Shown in pieces: positions 52,362 through 64,000 of a stretch of 64,000 bases of DNA (within the stretch, counting starts at the first letter, position 1; every line of letters starts with the position of its first letter). The translations under genes were made by a program, and so were the position numbers. Location of the stretch: positions 124,001 to 188,000 of the forward strand of contig VYZI01000285.1 of NCBI GenBank assembly GCA_013397695.1, read 5' to 3'. Under the pieces are notes generated by a model, which was not told the DNA's origin, did no database searches, and saw only the letters and a program-made list of their open reading frames with translations. The stretch is from Centropus unirufus (lineage: Eukaryota; Chordata; Aves; Cuculiformes; Centropidae).

Positions 52362-55300
52362 ATCCTACAGAGTCGCGCTCAGACCTTGCAGAGCTGAGGA
52401 TCATCCTTTGCTGAAGACTTCCAGGGTTGTACTTAAATTTAACAAGAGCTTTGTATTCCGCTGCTGCTGGTTGTGGCTTTATGGTGGAATCTCTCCCTTA
52501 GCAGAGACTTTGATTGCAGCCAGAAAGCCTCCAGTAGAGAGCTGCCTGTGCCTTAAGAGACTGAGCAGCAGGGAATTACATTTAATGTCTCCTCCTTCCA
52601 GTTCTGACATTCTTTCAGCAAGTCACAGCTGGGCTCCCCTCCGATGCTCTATGATCTTGCTCTGCGCACTAATTTCCTCTTATGATAGCAATGCTCTTGC
52701 TTGCGCTATACAAAAAAAAATCATGTGGCTTTAAAACCTGGTCGTTTAATAGTTCTGTAGTTTTAAATGATGTAGGTTTGTCCTGCTGAATGCGCTGTTT
52801 GCATTCTGGTCTAACCCACAGCTTCCATCATTTGAGAAGGAAAGAAAATGCAAATAAACAAAAATCATAAAACTGTCCCGCTTCACTATCGGTTGTTTTT
52901 TTACTGAGAAGTAGAGATTTTGCTGCAGCATCAGAGCCAGCAGCTTCCTGCAAGTGCTCTCTCATCTGAAGAGTCTCAGTCCTGCTTCACAGAGATTCAT
53001 TAGGTTAGGTACATTTTTTTTGGTTTTGAACTGCTAGCAGAAAATGTGGGGTTTTTTGCAAAAATGGAAAATTTAATTACAGTATTCTGGCTTCGCTGCA
53101 CATTTTGGAGGGGTTTTTTATGATGTTTTTAGCTGCCAACAAAGTCTTTTTCAGCCAAGCCCTGGTGGTATTTGAAGGAACTATCTGAGTATATGGTTTT
53201 AGAATACAAGACAGAAGTATGACCTCTCTGTTGATCTCACACATAACTGACCATATTTCTTCATACATCTGCTTGAAAACAGTCATGAGCTTCTAGAGCA
53301 TCAAACTGTGACTTTGTTCATGTCAATGTCAACATTGTTATGGACTTCGGTGGGGGCCAGAGCTGCAAGCAAATTTACAATGGTGATTGAAAGTCAAAAG
53401 TAAAATGTACTTGCCTATTAGAGTTACTATGTGTAAAGTAGTTTACTGGGACAATTTGTAAAGGATAGAAGTGGCAAAAGGTTTTATATTTTTCCTACCT
53501 TTCATTTTTTAAGGAATTACAGAAAAATGAAAATATGCATAGAGTTGTCCTAATGATTTCTTGACTAGCAGAATACGAAAACTATCAAGAAATTGCAATA
53601 AAATGCAAAAGATCCCCTCTAAATTAAAGGAACAGTAGTTGAGGCTATAGAAACATGCTCAGTCGTATAAGAAGAGCTGTCTTTTGCCCAAACATGTGGA
53701 GACCTAAGATCTTTTCTAAGAAACACCAAGGAACACAAAGGTATAGGTAGGTAAATAAGGACTTAAAGATCTGTTTAGGACTGGCAGGCTGATCCATTAA
53801 GATAAAGTCTCAGATCTTTTAGTCATTTGCCATTGGTTGGCTCCATTCTTCATGTGAAGTGAATCCTTCCTGAATGTCTTTATGCCTGTCACTCAGGAAA
53901 GAAGAATTATAACATAATTTTCGTCCTGCAATATCTGATTAGTGAAGCCAAAACTACACAAACATGTCATGCTAACTTTACTACTTAAAATTCTCACCAA
54001 AACTTGTTGGTCTTGACAGTGGCTGATTTATCATTAATATCTGATAGCATATTTTTCCCTGTCCTTCAATACCATGTTAACTTAGTGACAGTATAACTTT
54101 AGAGAATTTGGCTGTAAAGCTTGGGTTTAATTTTATCTCAGCAGATGTAGATCTCAGTGACTGTCTTTAATTATATAATCTAAAACTTGGAATTTGTTAA
54201 TTTAGCCTCATTAGTCAAAGTGTCACAGTACATAGTTAACAGGAAGAGTATTTGGAAAATTTGCAAATGTTGAATTAATATTACTTAGCAGTTTAGAGAA
54301 ATTGAAATGCTTTCAAGGCAGCTGCTGAAGTTATTGCTAATACTACAAAGTATTAATAAGTACAAACATCTTGTTTGTCATCTTTTTAATTGTGTTTAGT
54401 GGTGGCACAAACTGATGTGTCAACTACTCCATATTGAATTCTAATAGATTTAATAGGAAGAAGAATAAATCTCTTCCTTTTTTTCAGAAACTAACTTCTG
54501 GGTGTTAGAAAATGTAGTATGAGAACAAGAAGAGACTGTTTTTTCTTCACGTACTTGCTGAAGGGTTTTTGCAGGTCCTTTAAAGGCTTGACCCTCGTAG
54601 CAGCACGTTGAACTAGACGGATCGTATTTCTGATAGAAAAAAGCAATAATTTTATTGACATATGCCACTAAAGAGTGACAAGAAGTTCATCTTCTTGGTC
54701 TGACAGTGTTTGTATCCTGGCTCAGTAGTTATCCTTCGTGCTGGGGTTTATACATACATCCTCCTGTGGGTTGTCTTTTTTTTTTTTTTTTGGGTATGTT
54801 GGAACAGACAAATCACTGTTCCTGTTTTCCTTATGCTGGAGGCTTTATAACTAGGTAGAGCAGAGCTGTTTTATTGGCTTGTGGCCACTGAGAGTTTTTT
54901 GCCTACTCTGGAGAAGTTTCCAGTTTGCTAGCATCCAGTGCTTCACCCTTCCGTGTCACTGGTGGCCAATCTTGCCTTTGCTTTGTGTCACCTGGCACTG
55001 ATTATTCCTTCGGAGGTGCTGGAGTAAACTTCCTGGCAGCCCCACCAAGTGCACAGCATGCCCTTGAAGTGACATAAAGAAAAGTTCCGAAATTATTTTC
55101 CTCCTCTTCAGCCACCAAGTCTGTTATTTCTATCTGCTGCAGCTGCTGCAGGAAGAAGTTATATGACATCTATGGACTGCTGAACCTTGTAGCTGACTGC
55201 TGCGAGCCAGCAGGTTTCAAACATGAACTGCAGTTCTTCGTAAAGATCTTGTGTTCAAGATGGTCACCTTTGACCCCTCACATGGCACATCAGTGAGGAT

Positions 55301-58300
55301 TTACAGTGCTGTGTGTTAGAAAATGGAAAACAGAAATAATAGAATGATAATAAGTAGCGTGATCATCCCATGGAATTAAATTATTTTCTTGTCAAAATAA
55401 ATTATACTTATTCACTTAATTCATTAATGTGATATTGCAGTTCCAACAACTGTACTAAACACTTGTTACATTTGACAATGCATTATATCTGACAAAAAAA
55501 GACGTAAAACTCAGTAAGTCTTCACTGTATAGAACAGAACCTGGATTCCAAATTTCTTCCTTTGTCAGGCACTAACACATCAATGTCATGTTGTGTAGCA
55601 AAAGTCTAAGCATGAGCATGAGCAGAGGAGATCCAGTCAAGTAGAGGGAAGAATATCTAAAACTCAAGGGAGAAGTGACAGCAATTACCAGGTGTTCTGG
55701 TTAAGTATTCTTTTCTGTTCTCTTCTTCATCCTTTTGATTGTATTTCTTTTTTTTTTTTCAAAGTATGTTGTTATTCGTAAAACAATACAGCTTGCACTC
55801 ATCCTGCCATTCCTTGGCATTTAGGCACTAGGATAAAATTAACAGACTATTAATGGACATTATTACTCAAGTGTCCATTTGATCTGTCTTTTTTCCTTTT
55901 TATTAGATATTAGTTCCAATTTCAGCCTTTAGAGGCAAGAGGAACCCAAACAGTAAATAAAATATGCAAGACTGGTACAGATTTTGTTTCTTCTGGGTGA
56001 CCCTGATACAGTCTGTGGCTTTGTCTTGATCAAAACAAAAAAGAGGAATTATCAGCCAAGATACACTCACAGCAGAAATTAAATCGGAAAAGTTTTTTTC
56101 TAGTTTATAAGTGACAACAACATATACAATAAAAAGTATATATAATATGATTTATAATTTACAAGTTAATGAGACTCTATAGTGGCAAAATGCTTTACAA
56201 TTGCTGCCCTGCTTCTGACTAGAAGTTCATCAAGTCAGATATGTCTCCAATACTGGCCATAAATAGATGCCTGGGAAAGTATAAAACCAGGGCAAGAATA
56301 CAATACTTTCCTTTAATACTCTCCCTCCTCCCTTTTTTCCTTTCTCAGCCCTTTGGGGAAAAATGGCCTTCAGACTTTTGCTAACCAATGTGGTGGACAC
56401 ATAAACCTCAGAGTTTTCTAACAGCGCCCATCTCATGTTTCAGTGCTTGTTTGTACTTAGAGGAGTTCTCCGGATTTGCCGGTTGTTCTGCATTAGCGTT
56501 TACGTATGACAGATCAAGAGTCCTTTTGTGAGGCACATATCTGCATAGAAGTGAAGGACAACTATTGCCCAGAGAAAATGTAAACCTCTGTTTTAACTAG
56601 ACAAGACAGATTGGAAGGGGAAAAGGTACACATCGTGATCTTTGATGCTCTAAGTTATGCACTAATTATAAATATATCCCTAAAGTCATTTTCAGTCGGG
56701 TAGATAGAAGGTTGCTGCAGAGGCAAGGCAGCTAAACCCTTCACAGCAATATGATGCTCAAGGAAATTTCCATTGCCACAGCACTCAACCCTCTTCACAG
56801 GATATAGAGAGAAAGCATTTGCTTGCTCTGGGGGAGAGAGGAGCATGCTGGTGGAGTGGGCTGGACATCCTTGGCTGGATGCTGCCACCAACCTCCCAGT
56901 CAGTAGAGAAAGGGATACTTCCAAGCCATAAATCATGTCTGAGGTGATTCTTGGGCACCAGGAGAAGGGAGAGATTGTATGACACCTATCCTGCTAAAGT
57001 CCACCTTCTTCCTGCTGAAAAGAAGAGACATAGGATTTTGGAAGGGGCGTGGGAGTACAAGTAATTTTATGGCTTGAATTTTCAAAGGAGTCCAAAATAA
57101 TTGAAGTAATGGGCCAGCAGCAGGTTCATACCCATCAGCAGAGACAGCATAAATTAATTTATATCTTTATTCATATCTTGCTTTCACCTGCCCAGGATGG
57201 GGCCATATTTCTTGTTGATAAATGCAATCTAAAATGCTTCCCTTACTATGTGCTTATTTTAGAAACTCAGAAAAGGGTTCCTGCCTTTACTGAAATAACT
57301 ACTTGACTGTGTTGCCCTCTGAAATCCATGAGCCACCACAGCATGGATGCGTACTTGAGAGGTAGCTCAGTTGCTTTCTCAGGCAATCAAGTAATTTTCT
57401 CTTCATCAACTCGAGTTTATGTATTAGTAAATAGACTCCCTACTGTTAAGAAGTTCTCTCATTTGGATACTATGTTAAGGATAACAATTTGCAGATGAGT
57501 TCTGGTCCATGAAACACCCAATAAGAGTGATCCTTGATCCTGCAATGCAAGACTATAGACTAATCAGTACTTGAGCAACATTCAGCTATTTAATTGGGAT
57601 AAAAGGGTTGATATAATTATGGTACTCTTTCTATTTATTTAAAAATCTTGGAAGTGAGACTAGGAAATTAAGAATATGTCCTAGATGAGGACAAATAACA
57701 GATCTATATGCAGCTATGTAGAAATGACCTGCAGAAGTGAGTGAAAATGTTTGAGCTCTTATAAAAAGAAAGGCATCTTTCTAAAATATATTGCTTTTTA
57801 ATCCATGTTCTGTTCTGTTAATTAAAAGGTATAGAAAATAAAGAAGGAAGTTGTAATTTTTCCACATGCTTTCATGTTTTTCTTATTGTCTTCAGTTCTT
57901 ATTTTTCTGCCTGTAAATATACCCGAACTAAAACAACTCCCTTTTACATCAAAGAGATTTGATGAAGGACTGCCCTGATCTTTCTTCCTTTCATCTGTCT
58001 CTCCTTGCCTCTCCATGTTTTCTCTGTAGCTACAAGTGGATACCACCCAGTGACAGCATAGGCATTTGAAAAGGAGTGCCTTTGCTCTGCTGAGGGGCCT
58101 TGCAGCTGACAAGCACACTGCTAAAATTGGATCCCGCTGATCAGTGGGAGGATGGCCTGGGTATGGGTTCATACATATCTTCACAGGGAGTCTCTAGGGT
58201 ATCACTTATATAACTGTAACAGTTGCTTAATTTGCCTCCGGCTCTTAGCGGTTTATCACGCAGTTTAAGTTATCAGATAATTAAATACTACAAAGTACAG

Positions 58301-61300
58301 ACATCAGTGCGGTCATCTGATACAAGTATGGCAGGCTTTAGTAGAGGCACGATAGTAACAGAACCTCTACGCCACAGGAAAATCCAAAATTAGGGAAAGT
58401 AAAATATGCCTTATTAGAGTCTCTTTAAGTTATTTTTTAAAAATTCTTTGAATCTGTAGGTTCTGTCTCGTAGGTCCCCAAATCCCAGGGCTTCCACATT
58501 TTTTTGCTATTCACACCAGAGTAAGCCTCAAGAAAACCAGAGGAGGGTCTTCCAGGTCTCAAGGAACCTGGGCATAAGCTGACTTCTCAAAGGTGCCAGG
58601 TTTCCTGCTGCTCAGCTGGAAAGCCAAATGTAGCATGCAGCATGAGAGAGGGAGGGTGGCCCTGCTACTTCCACAAAGTATACCTGGAAATGGTAGGTGG
58701 AATAGCTGACAGTTGGGAAGCCACAGAGTGGGACTGCTTTGGAGCTGTGGGTCCTGGAAGCCTGTGGTCTCCCCCAACCTGCCAGGTGCGCTGCTCTTTC
58801 TTCTGAAGTCCAGTGAAACTCAGCTCTTTGCTTGAGAAATATTTCTATTTTGACAAACTGAAAAAAAAATCCTGCAAAAGTCCCGATTTTCTGGGAATTT
58901 TTCAAACAGATTTAAAGTTCTGCACAAGCAACAGTCAAGTTGGGCTTAACATTTCAGGTTAAGTTTGTGAATGTTGCTATCCTATCTGTTGCCTGACATG
59001 GGATGTGGGCTTCTGCAGGTATTCAAGCATGGACCCAGGGCAATTCCAGTCCATGAGGAAATTCATGTAGGTTTTTGGGTGCTGAAAAATTATGTATATC
59101 TAATAGTTCTGAACGCTGAATGCCATACATACAGCTCAAATGCTGTAGTTCTGTATTCTTGTGGATGAAGATCTGCTCCTTTCTGCCAAAACTTGCTCTA
59201 TCAATCTATCTTGAAAACCCCTGAGAACATTTTTAAGCATAAATTCCATTGCTTAATGTCTATGATCAGATTTGTTTCTGTGTCAGAACTATGCTAAACT
59301 TTCCTCACTTCCATCAATCAGAACAGCCTAATATGTGGCTAATTTTTAACTCCCTATTGTATGCAGCGATAAATCCTTAAGTATGAATACGTGAAACAGG
59401 ATATCCAATCATTAGTGGCTAATAGTACGGGGGAGTAGGGTGATGTTGAAACCTTCTTAAAAATTACACCTATCGCTAACTTTTGTGCTGCAAGTCAATT
59501 CTTGCAACACACAAGGACCTACAAATGTGGGAGCTGATGCTGCTCAGCAGCTTACTGGAGGCAAGTACAAAGCTTCAGAATCAAACCCCTTGCTGCAACT
59601 GCTCAGCTGTATGTTTTAATCTATTTCGCTGTACATAACTCAAAATATTCTCTGTGTCTTAGGTCTTCTGTGAATCCCATTAGCAATGCCATGTTGTGTC
59701 TGTCCATTATGGTTAGCCAAAATGTAAAAAAGTATCGCTCTTCGCTAACTTCCATTCAGCCCTTTTACAGCTACCTTTTTTGGCTGTGCTGTGTTTTACA
59801 TTGAGTAGAAGCAAATCCCTGTGAAGCATTTTAATATTTGTCTGTTTTAAGAAAGACTTGATTTCCAGATAACTTATCCCCTAGGTCTTGTGTTAAAAAA
59901 CCTCTGCTTTGGTGTAAAGTAGCGAAGTGTACCACTGATTGCTTTATTATAATCCAATGAAATTAAAGCAGTTTGGCACAAATTAAAGTAACCACTGCAG
60001 CATTTGTGCAGGGAGACAGATTCAGACATTATAGAAATGCAGAAAATACAAAGAAACTGAAAAGACTATGTTGACAACAAAGCAAGTCATTAAATAGAAA
60101 GTGAGCCTCTGCTAGATCTGGGACTTGTTCCCTTACCTAGTGACTGCAAAGATCAAGGCTCAATTTATAGTTGCATAGGTAACCATTGCAGTATAGATTC
60201 CTTACTGTGTCTTACACAGGTTTAGTGGAGGTGGTCATAAATTATGACAGATTTAGGAAAGTAGTCCTTTCTGAAATTATCCCAAAACACAGCAGCTTCT
60301 GTTACTATACTTGAGTTTATGCAGAGATGAGGCTGAAGCTCTGCTATCTCTAAGTTTGTTATGGCTCAAATGAAAAGCTTCGCAAAAATTAACACTTCTA
60401 GGGCTATACACTACTTCTTCTCATTCTAGGAAAAGGCAAAAATGATACTATCTGCATAGCTGCTGAATTATTTTAGTAATAGTACTAAAGTATGGTTTTA
60501 CAAAGTCTATGTGTAAAGCCAGCAGGCCTCAAGCTTGTGGTACAGAGGATTGCCAGATCTCAGATTTTAAGAGATTGTGCCCTTTGGAATCAGAAGCTCA
60601 ATCAAACATTTCCCTTTATTCACTTTAGACATTTTGCTTTGGAAACGGCTGTTCATCATTTAAGGCAAAATCTTGAAATTAACTCACATATATTGCCAGT
60701 GACATTATCTTGGATATGTTCTGGCACTTGGTGCTGGTGGTATTTGACCACCACAATGAATCGTCATAACTTGAACACGATAGGTTTTATACTATCATCT
60801 CATTGGTTTTCAAAGTTACCTTGTCAAAATTATTTTTCTTTTTTTGTATGGTGTTCTGTGGGAAAACTTGCTGCTCCTAGAAGCTTTTAGGGCTCTGTTA
60901 GTCAAAAATGGTTGCAGCTACAAAAACACTGTAGCATTTTTTCTCATGAGAAAGAAAATTCTACACGTTAGATAAAGATGGAAATAGATGTCCAGAGGTT
61001 TAGGCACTGGTCGCATACTCAGGAAATCAAGTTTCTTTTTTCTGCCACTAACCATCTTGATCTTGTTACAATGAACAAATCACTTATTCTGAAATGAAGG
61101 CAACGCTTTTTTCCCCCACCTGCTATGTATGTGGCTTACAAACTCTAATTGTAAACTCTTTGGGTACATTAATGAGTGACTGACTGTACAGAGCCTGGGA
61201 CAGAGATCTGGCTGAGACTTCAGGAAGTCACAAGAGTTCAGACAACAGCACCAACATTATTGCATGAGTTGACTGGTATCGACGCACTTGTAGGGGACCA

Positions 61301-63118
61301 CTTACTTAAAGTTCTGCCATAATTGTAATGTGTGTTCCATCATAACTGTTTAATGTCTGAGTCACACAGAGCATGCACATATTAAATTAAATGTATTTGG
61401 GTCAAACAATTACAATTTTTTATATGTGTTTGTTCCATCTTTATCTGTCCTCACTGAGAGCAGCTCCCCCCTGATGTTTTTCTACTTGAAAACATAATAG
61501 TGTAATTGTTGACCTAAAATGGTAGGATTGGACCACAAGAAGACAAAAAAATACTTTGTGTTCTAAGGCTACACGTGATTAAGGGCTCTTTGCAGTATAG
61601 TACCCTTCTATGAGTCATGCCTTTCACAGATGTTTGACATAAAGAATAAAAAAGCAAAATAATTGAGGTTTTACCCAGAGATATTTTGTATTTCAAAGAA
61701 TCAGAATTATTATTAGCAATATAAAATGAAGTGAGATCAAATGAAACTAATTTTCTTTTAAATCTTTACAATAAAAAATAGAATATTTAAGGAATCTATA
61801 TAAATAAATAAAAGTTTCTAAAAAATAATCAAATGTTTGATGTGTTACCTTGGATTTGAGATTGGTAACTTCCTTTCTCCGTATCCTGTTGTGACTATAG
61901 AAGGATGTTTTGAGAAGTTAAAAAAAAATCGTCTGACCTTTTGATAATTTTATTAAGTTTGGAACCTATGACAATTAGAAATATGAGCACAAAGCAAAAG
62001 CAATAACGTTTACTCAGCTCCCATTTATTTCATAGTGTTTTTAATTTAGGCCTGTGCTGTGAGGTGACAGAAATTGATTCAAGAAAGGGCTACTCATAAA
62101 CTTTCCAGTTTTTGTTATCTGAGAATTCTCTGATATATTCACCCTTTTATCTTTAAGGAAGCTGTCCCAGACAGGTGATTTTGCCAAAAACTAAGTTACC
62201 AGTGGTGAAGCTTTAATTTCAGAACAGGCTGAGAATGCACTTTCTGAAGAAGGAGGCAAGCGTCAAAGGTCACCAAATCAAGATTCACAGCCTATTATCA
62301 CTTTCTATAAAGTTTAAGTCCTTAGGTTTTGGTTATATATGTATAAACACAAGGCTTTCTAAAGTTGTAGCAATGCTTTTAAAGGAAAAAATTATCCTGA
62401 ACCGTGTGTATGAGAAAAAAGTAAAGGTTTCATTCTTTGAGCTTCAGACACTCCCAGTTCCTTCCCCAAATTACAATGTTGCCTTGAGACCAAACGAAGA
62501 GTTGCATTGATTTTTCTAGTTTTGAGGGCACTTGGCATGTCCTTTGACATTCAGGATCATCTCTAAGGAAATGTTTCCTTTGCAACTCACAAATCTAATC
62601 AGGCAAAAGTAAATTCACAGCTAAAGCATTTTGAGTTGACAACCCTTTGGAGGACAAAGCTACCGAGCTTTAATCTCCTATATTCCAGTTGTCGTATCTG
62701 CTCAGTAAACAAGGACTCTTAATGGGATTTTAAAGTGATAAGAGTAACCTGGTGGAGAAGAATAAGCATGTGCCTTGCACTGGTAACTGGCTTGCTTCAA
62801 TTTAACCAGGAATAGGGTTAAGCTGAACCAAAATAATTTTTTAAACTGGAAAAAGGCTAGTTAAATTACAATTCAAATTAATTCTCAAACTTTTGCATAC
62901 AGACAGGTCTCTTTACTAAGTTTAGATTAAGTTAAAAATAAGGAATGAAGTTCAGTCTCCATGATCAGACTTGTGAATAAGGGTAGTGGGAGTTAGGAAT
63001 ATGGCTGTTGAAAACCACTTACCACTGGACAGGTAAGGATTGAAACAACCTTGACTTCCAATGATTCTGTATCTCTCTGACTCCTGTGAACACAAGTGAC
63101 TTTTGAAATTGAGACTTA
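52362..63118. other. AT-rich noncoding stretch
   Basis: About 10.7 kb without recognised genes or mobile elements. T runs occur at 54,776-54,791 (16 T) and 55,748-55,759 (12 T). A GC-richer patch at about 58,520-58,800 has no identified content. Open frames reach 132 codons (60,492 plus) and 120 codons (58,184 to 57,822 minus), with no domain I recognise. Confidence 0.55.
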
Positions 63119-64000
63119 GTCAACGGTCAACGGCTTGATGTTCAGATTGAAATCCGTGACAAGTGGTATCCCCAAGGGGTGTGTTCTGGGACTATTGCTA
63201 TTTAATGTTTTCATTGATGATATCGATAGCAAGATCAAGTGCACCCTCAGCAAATTTGCAGATGACACCGAGTTGAGTGATGCAGTTGTCATACAAGAAG
63301 GACAGGATATCTTCCAGAGGGACTGGACACCGGGATCCAAGATACTGGGCTTGTATGAACGTCACAAGGCCAAGTGCAAGGCCCTACACCTCGGTCAGGG
63401 CAATCCACACTTTCAATGCAAGATGGAGGGTGACATGATTAAGAGCAGCTCTATGGAGAAGGACATAGGGGGCACTGATTGATCAGAAGCTTGACCTGAG
63501 TCAGCAATGTGCTCTCACCACCCGGAAGGCCAACCATATCCTGGCTGCAACAAAAAAAAGCATGGCAAACAGGTTGAAGGAAGTGATCCTCCCCATCTAC
63601 TCCGCTCTTGTGATACCCCACCTGAAGTATTGTGTTCAGTTCTGGAATCCCCAATGTAAGAAGGATATGGAACTGTTGGAATGTGGACAACAAAGATGAT
63701 CAGAGGGCTGGAGCACCTCTGCAGTGAGGACAGACTGAGAGAGTTGGGGCTGTTCGGCCTGGTGAAGAGAAGGCTACGGGAAGATATTATAGTGACCTTC
63801 CAGTTCCTCAATGGGGCTTACAAGAAAGCTGGGGAATGGCTTTTTACAAGGGCATGGAGGGATAAGATGAGGGGGAATGGCTTTAAATTGGAAGGGGGAA
63901 GATTTAGATTAGACATTAAGAAGAAATTCTTCACACTGAGGACGGTAAGGAAATGGCACAGGCTACCCAGGGAAGCTGTGGGTGCCCCCTCCCTGGAGCT
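63119..64000 (+). mobile_element. CR1 LINE copy, 5'-truncated, runs off right edge
   Basis: About 880 bases align by eye, nearly without interruption, to the 3' half of the CR1 ORF2, starting inside the reverse-transcriptase palm region. The protein reading contains SGIPKGCVLG, the FADD catalytic motif (63,255-63,266), then KAKCKALHLGQGNP and, in another frame, KEVILPIYSAL and the stretch around HLKYCVQFWNP. Frameshifts and small deletions break the frame. The 3' end and terminal repeats lie beyond the window. It is the longest and least decayed CR1 copy here, and the 5' truncation is typical of target-primed reverse transcription. Confidence 0.95.
63135..63940 (+). pseudogene. Broken CR1 reverse transcriptase (ORF2) remnant
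   Basis: The first frame runs 63,135-63,482 (115 codons) and covers reverse-transcriptase palm motifs: the SGIPKG turn (residues 10-15) and the FADD metal-binding motif (residues 41-44). At about 63,470, after gacataggggg, one base appears to be missing and the reading must shift to continue. A further loss of about ten bases near 63,690 (cloned family members have a longer cag-agg-agg-type stretch here) shifts it again. The catalytic aspartates are retained but no full-length enzyme can be made. The N-terminal endonuclease region is absent. Confidence 0.85.

Noticed and set aside
1..64000. CRISPR arrays, tRNA or rRNA genes, endogenous retrovirus or long terminal repeat
   Set aside because: I looked for regular spaced repeats, for tRNA B-box-like ggttcga sequences with a foldable context, and for retroviral protein motifs in the open frames. 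None was convincing. A weak or very old copy could still be missed by eye.

Overview
The window looks like nuclear DNA from a bird. The main evidence is several copies of CR1, the non-LTR retrotransposon family that dominates bird genomes. They sit in AT-rich, otherwise low-repeat DNA, with short CpG-rich islands and assembly gaps written as N. Turtles and crocodilians also carry CR1, so the class is very likely but not proven, and I cannot name a species or chromosome. No bacterial, viral or organellar gene organisation is visible.

Layout. Positions 1-690 form a CpG-rich island with short tandem repeats and a G-quadruplex motif. This is the type of sequence that holds a vertebrate promoter or first exon, but the gene itself is not visible. 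From about 700 to 51,450 the sequence is AT-rich, intron-like or intergenic DNA. In it I can support a decayed CR1 in reverse orientation (about 3,300-3,460), a clear CR1 3' end (12,848-13,304), a GC-richer patch with inverted repeats (10,930-11,260), an ATT-rich minisatellite (31,331-31,405), an AT dinucleotide tract (34,919-34,960), a diverged direct repeat pair (about 44,700 and 46,450) and a purine-rich tract (48,587-48,657). At 51,458-52,361 a second CpG-rich island of about 540 bases lies directly between two CR1 fragments. The sequence then returns to AT-rich DNA until 63,119. There a larger CR1 copy begins inside its reverse transcriptase region and runs off the right edge of the window.

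Genes. I found no open reading frame that I recognise as a functional host protein and no convincing exon chain, rRNA or tRNA. The longest open frame (183 codons at 45,182) has no recognisable motif. The only recognisable protein-coding homology is CR1 reverse transcriptase, all of it broken. The window is best read as the intron of a large gene, or as a gene desert, between two CpG islands.

I saw no convincing sign of a new multi-gene biological system. The observations most worth testing are the CpG island between the two CR1 fragments, the CR1 internal deletion at a short microhomology, and the diverged repeat pair around the 183-codon frame.
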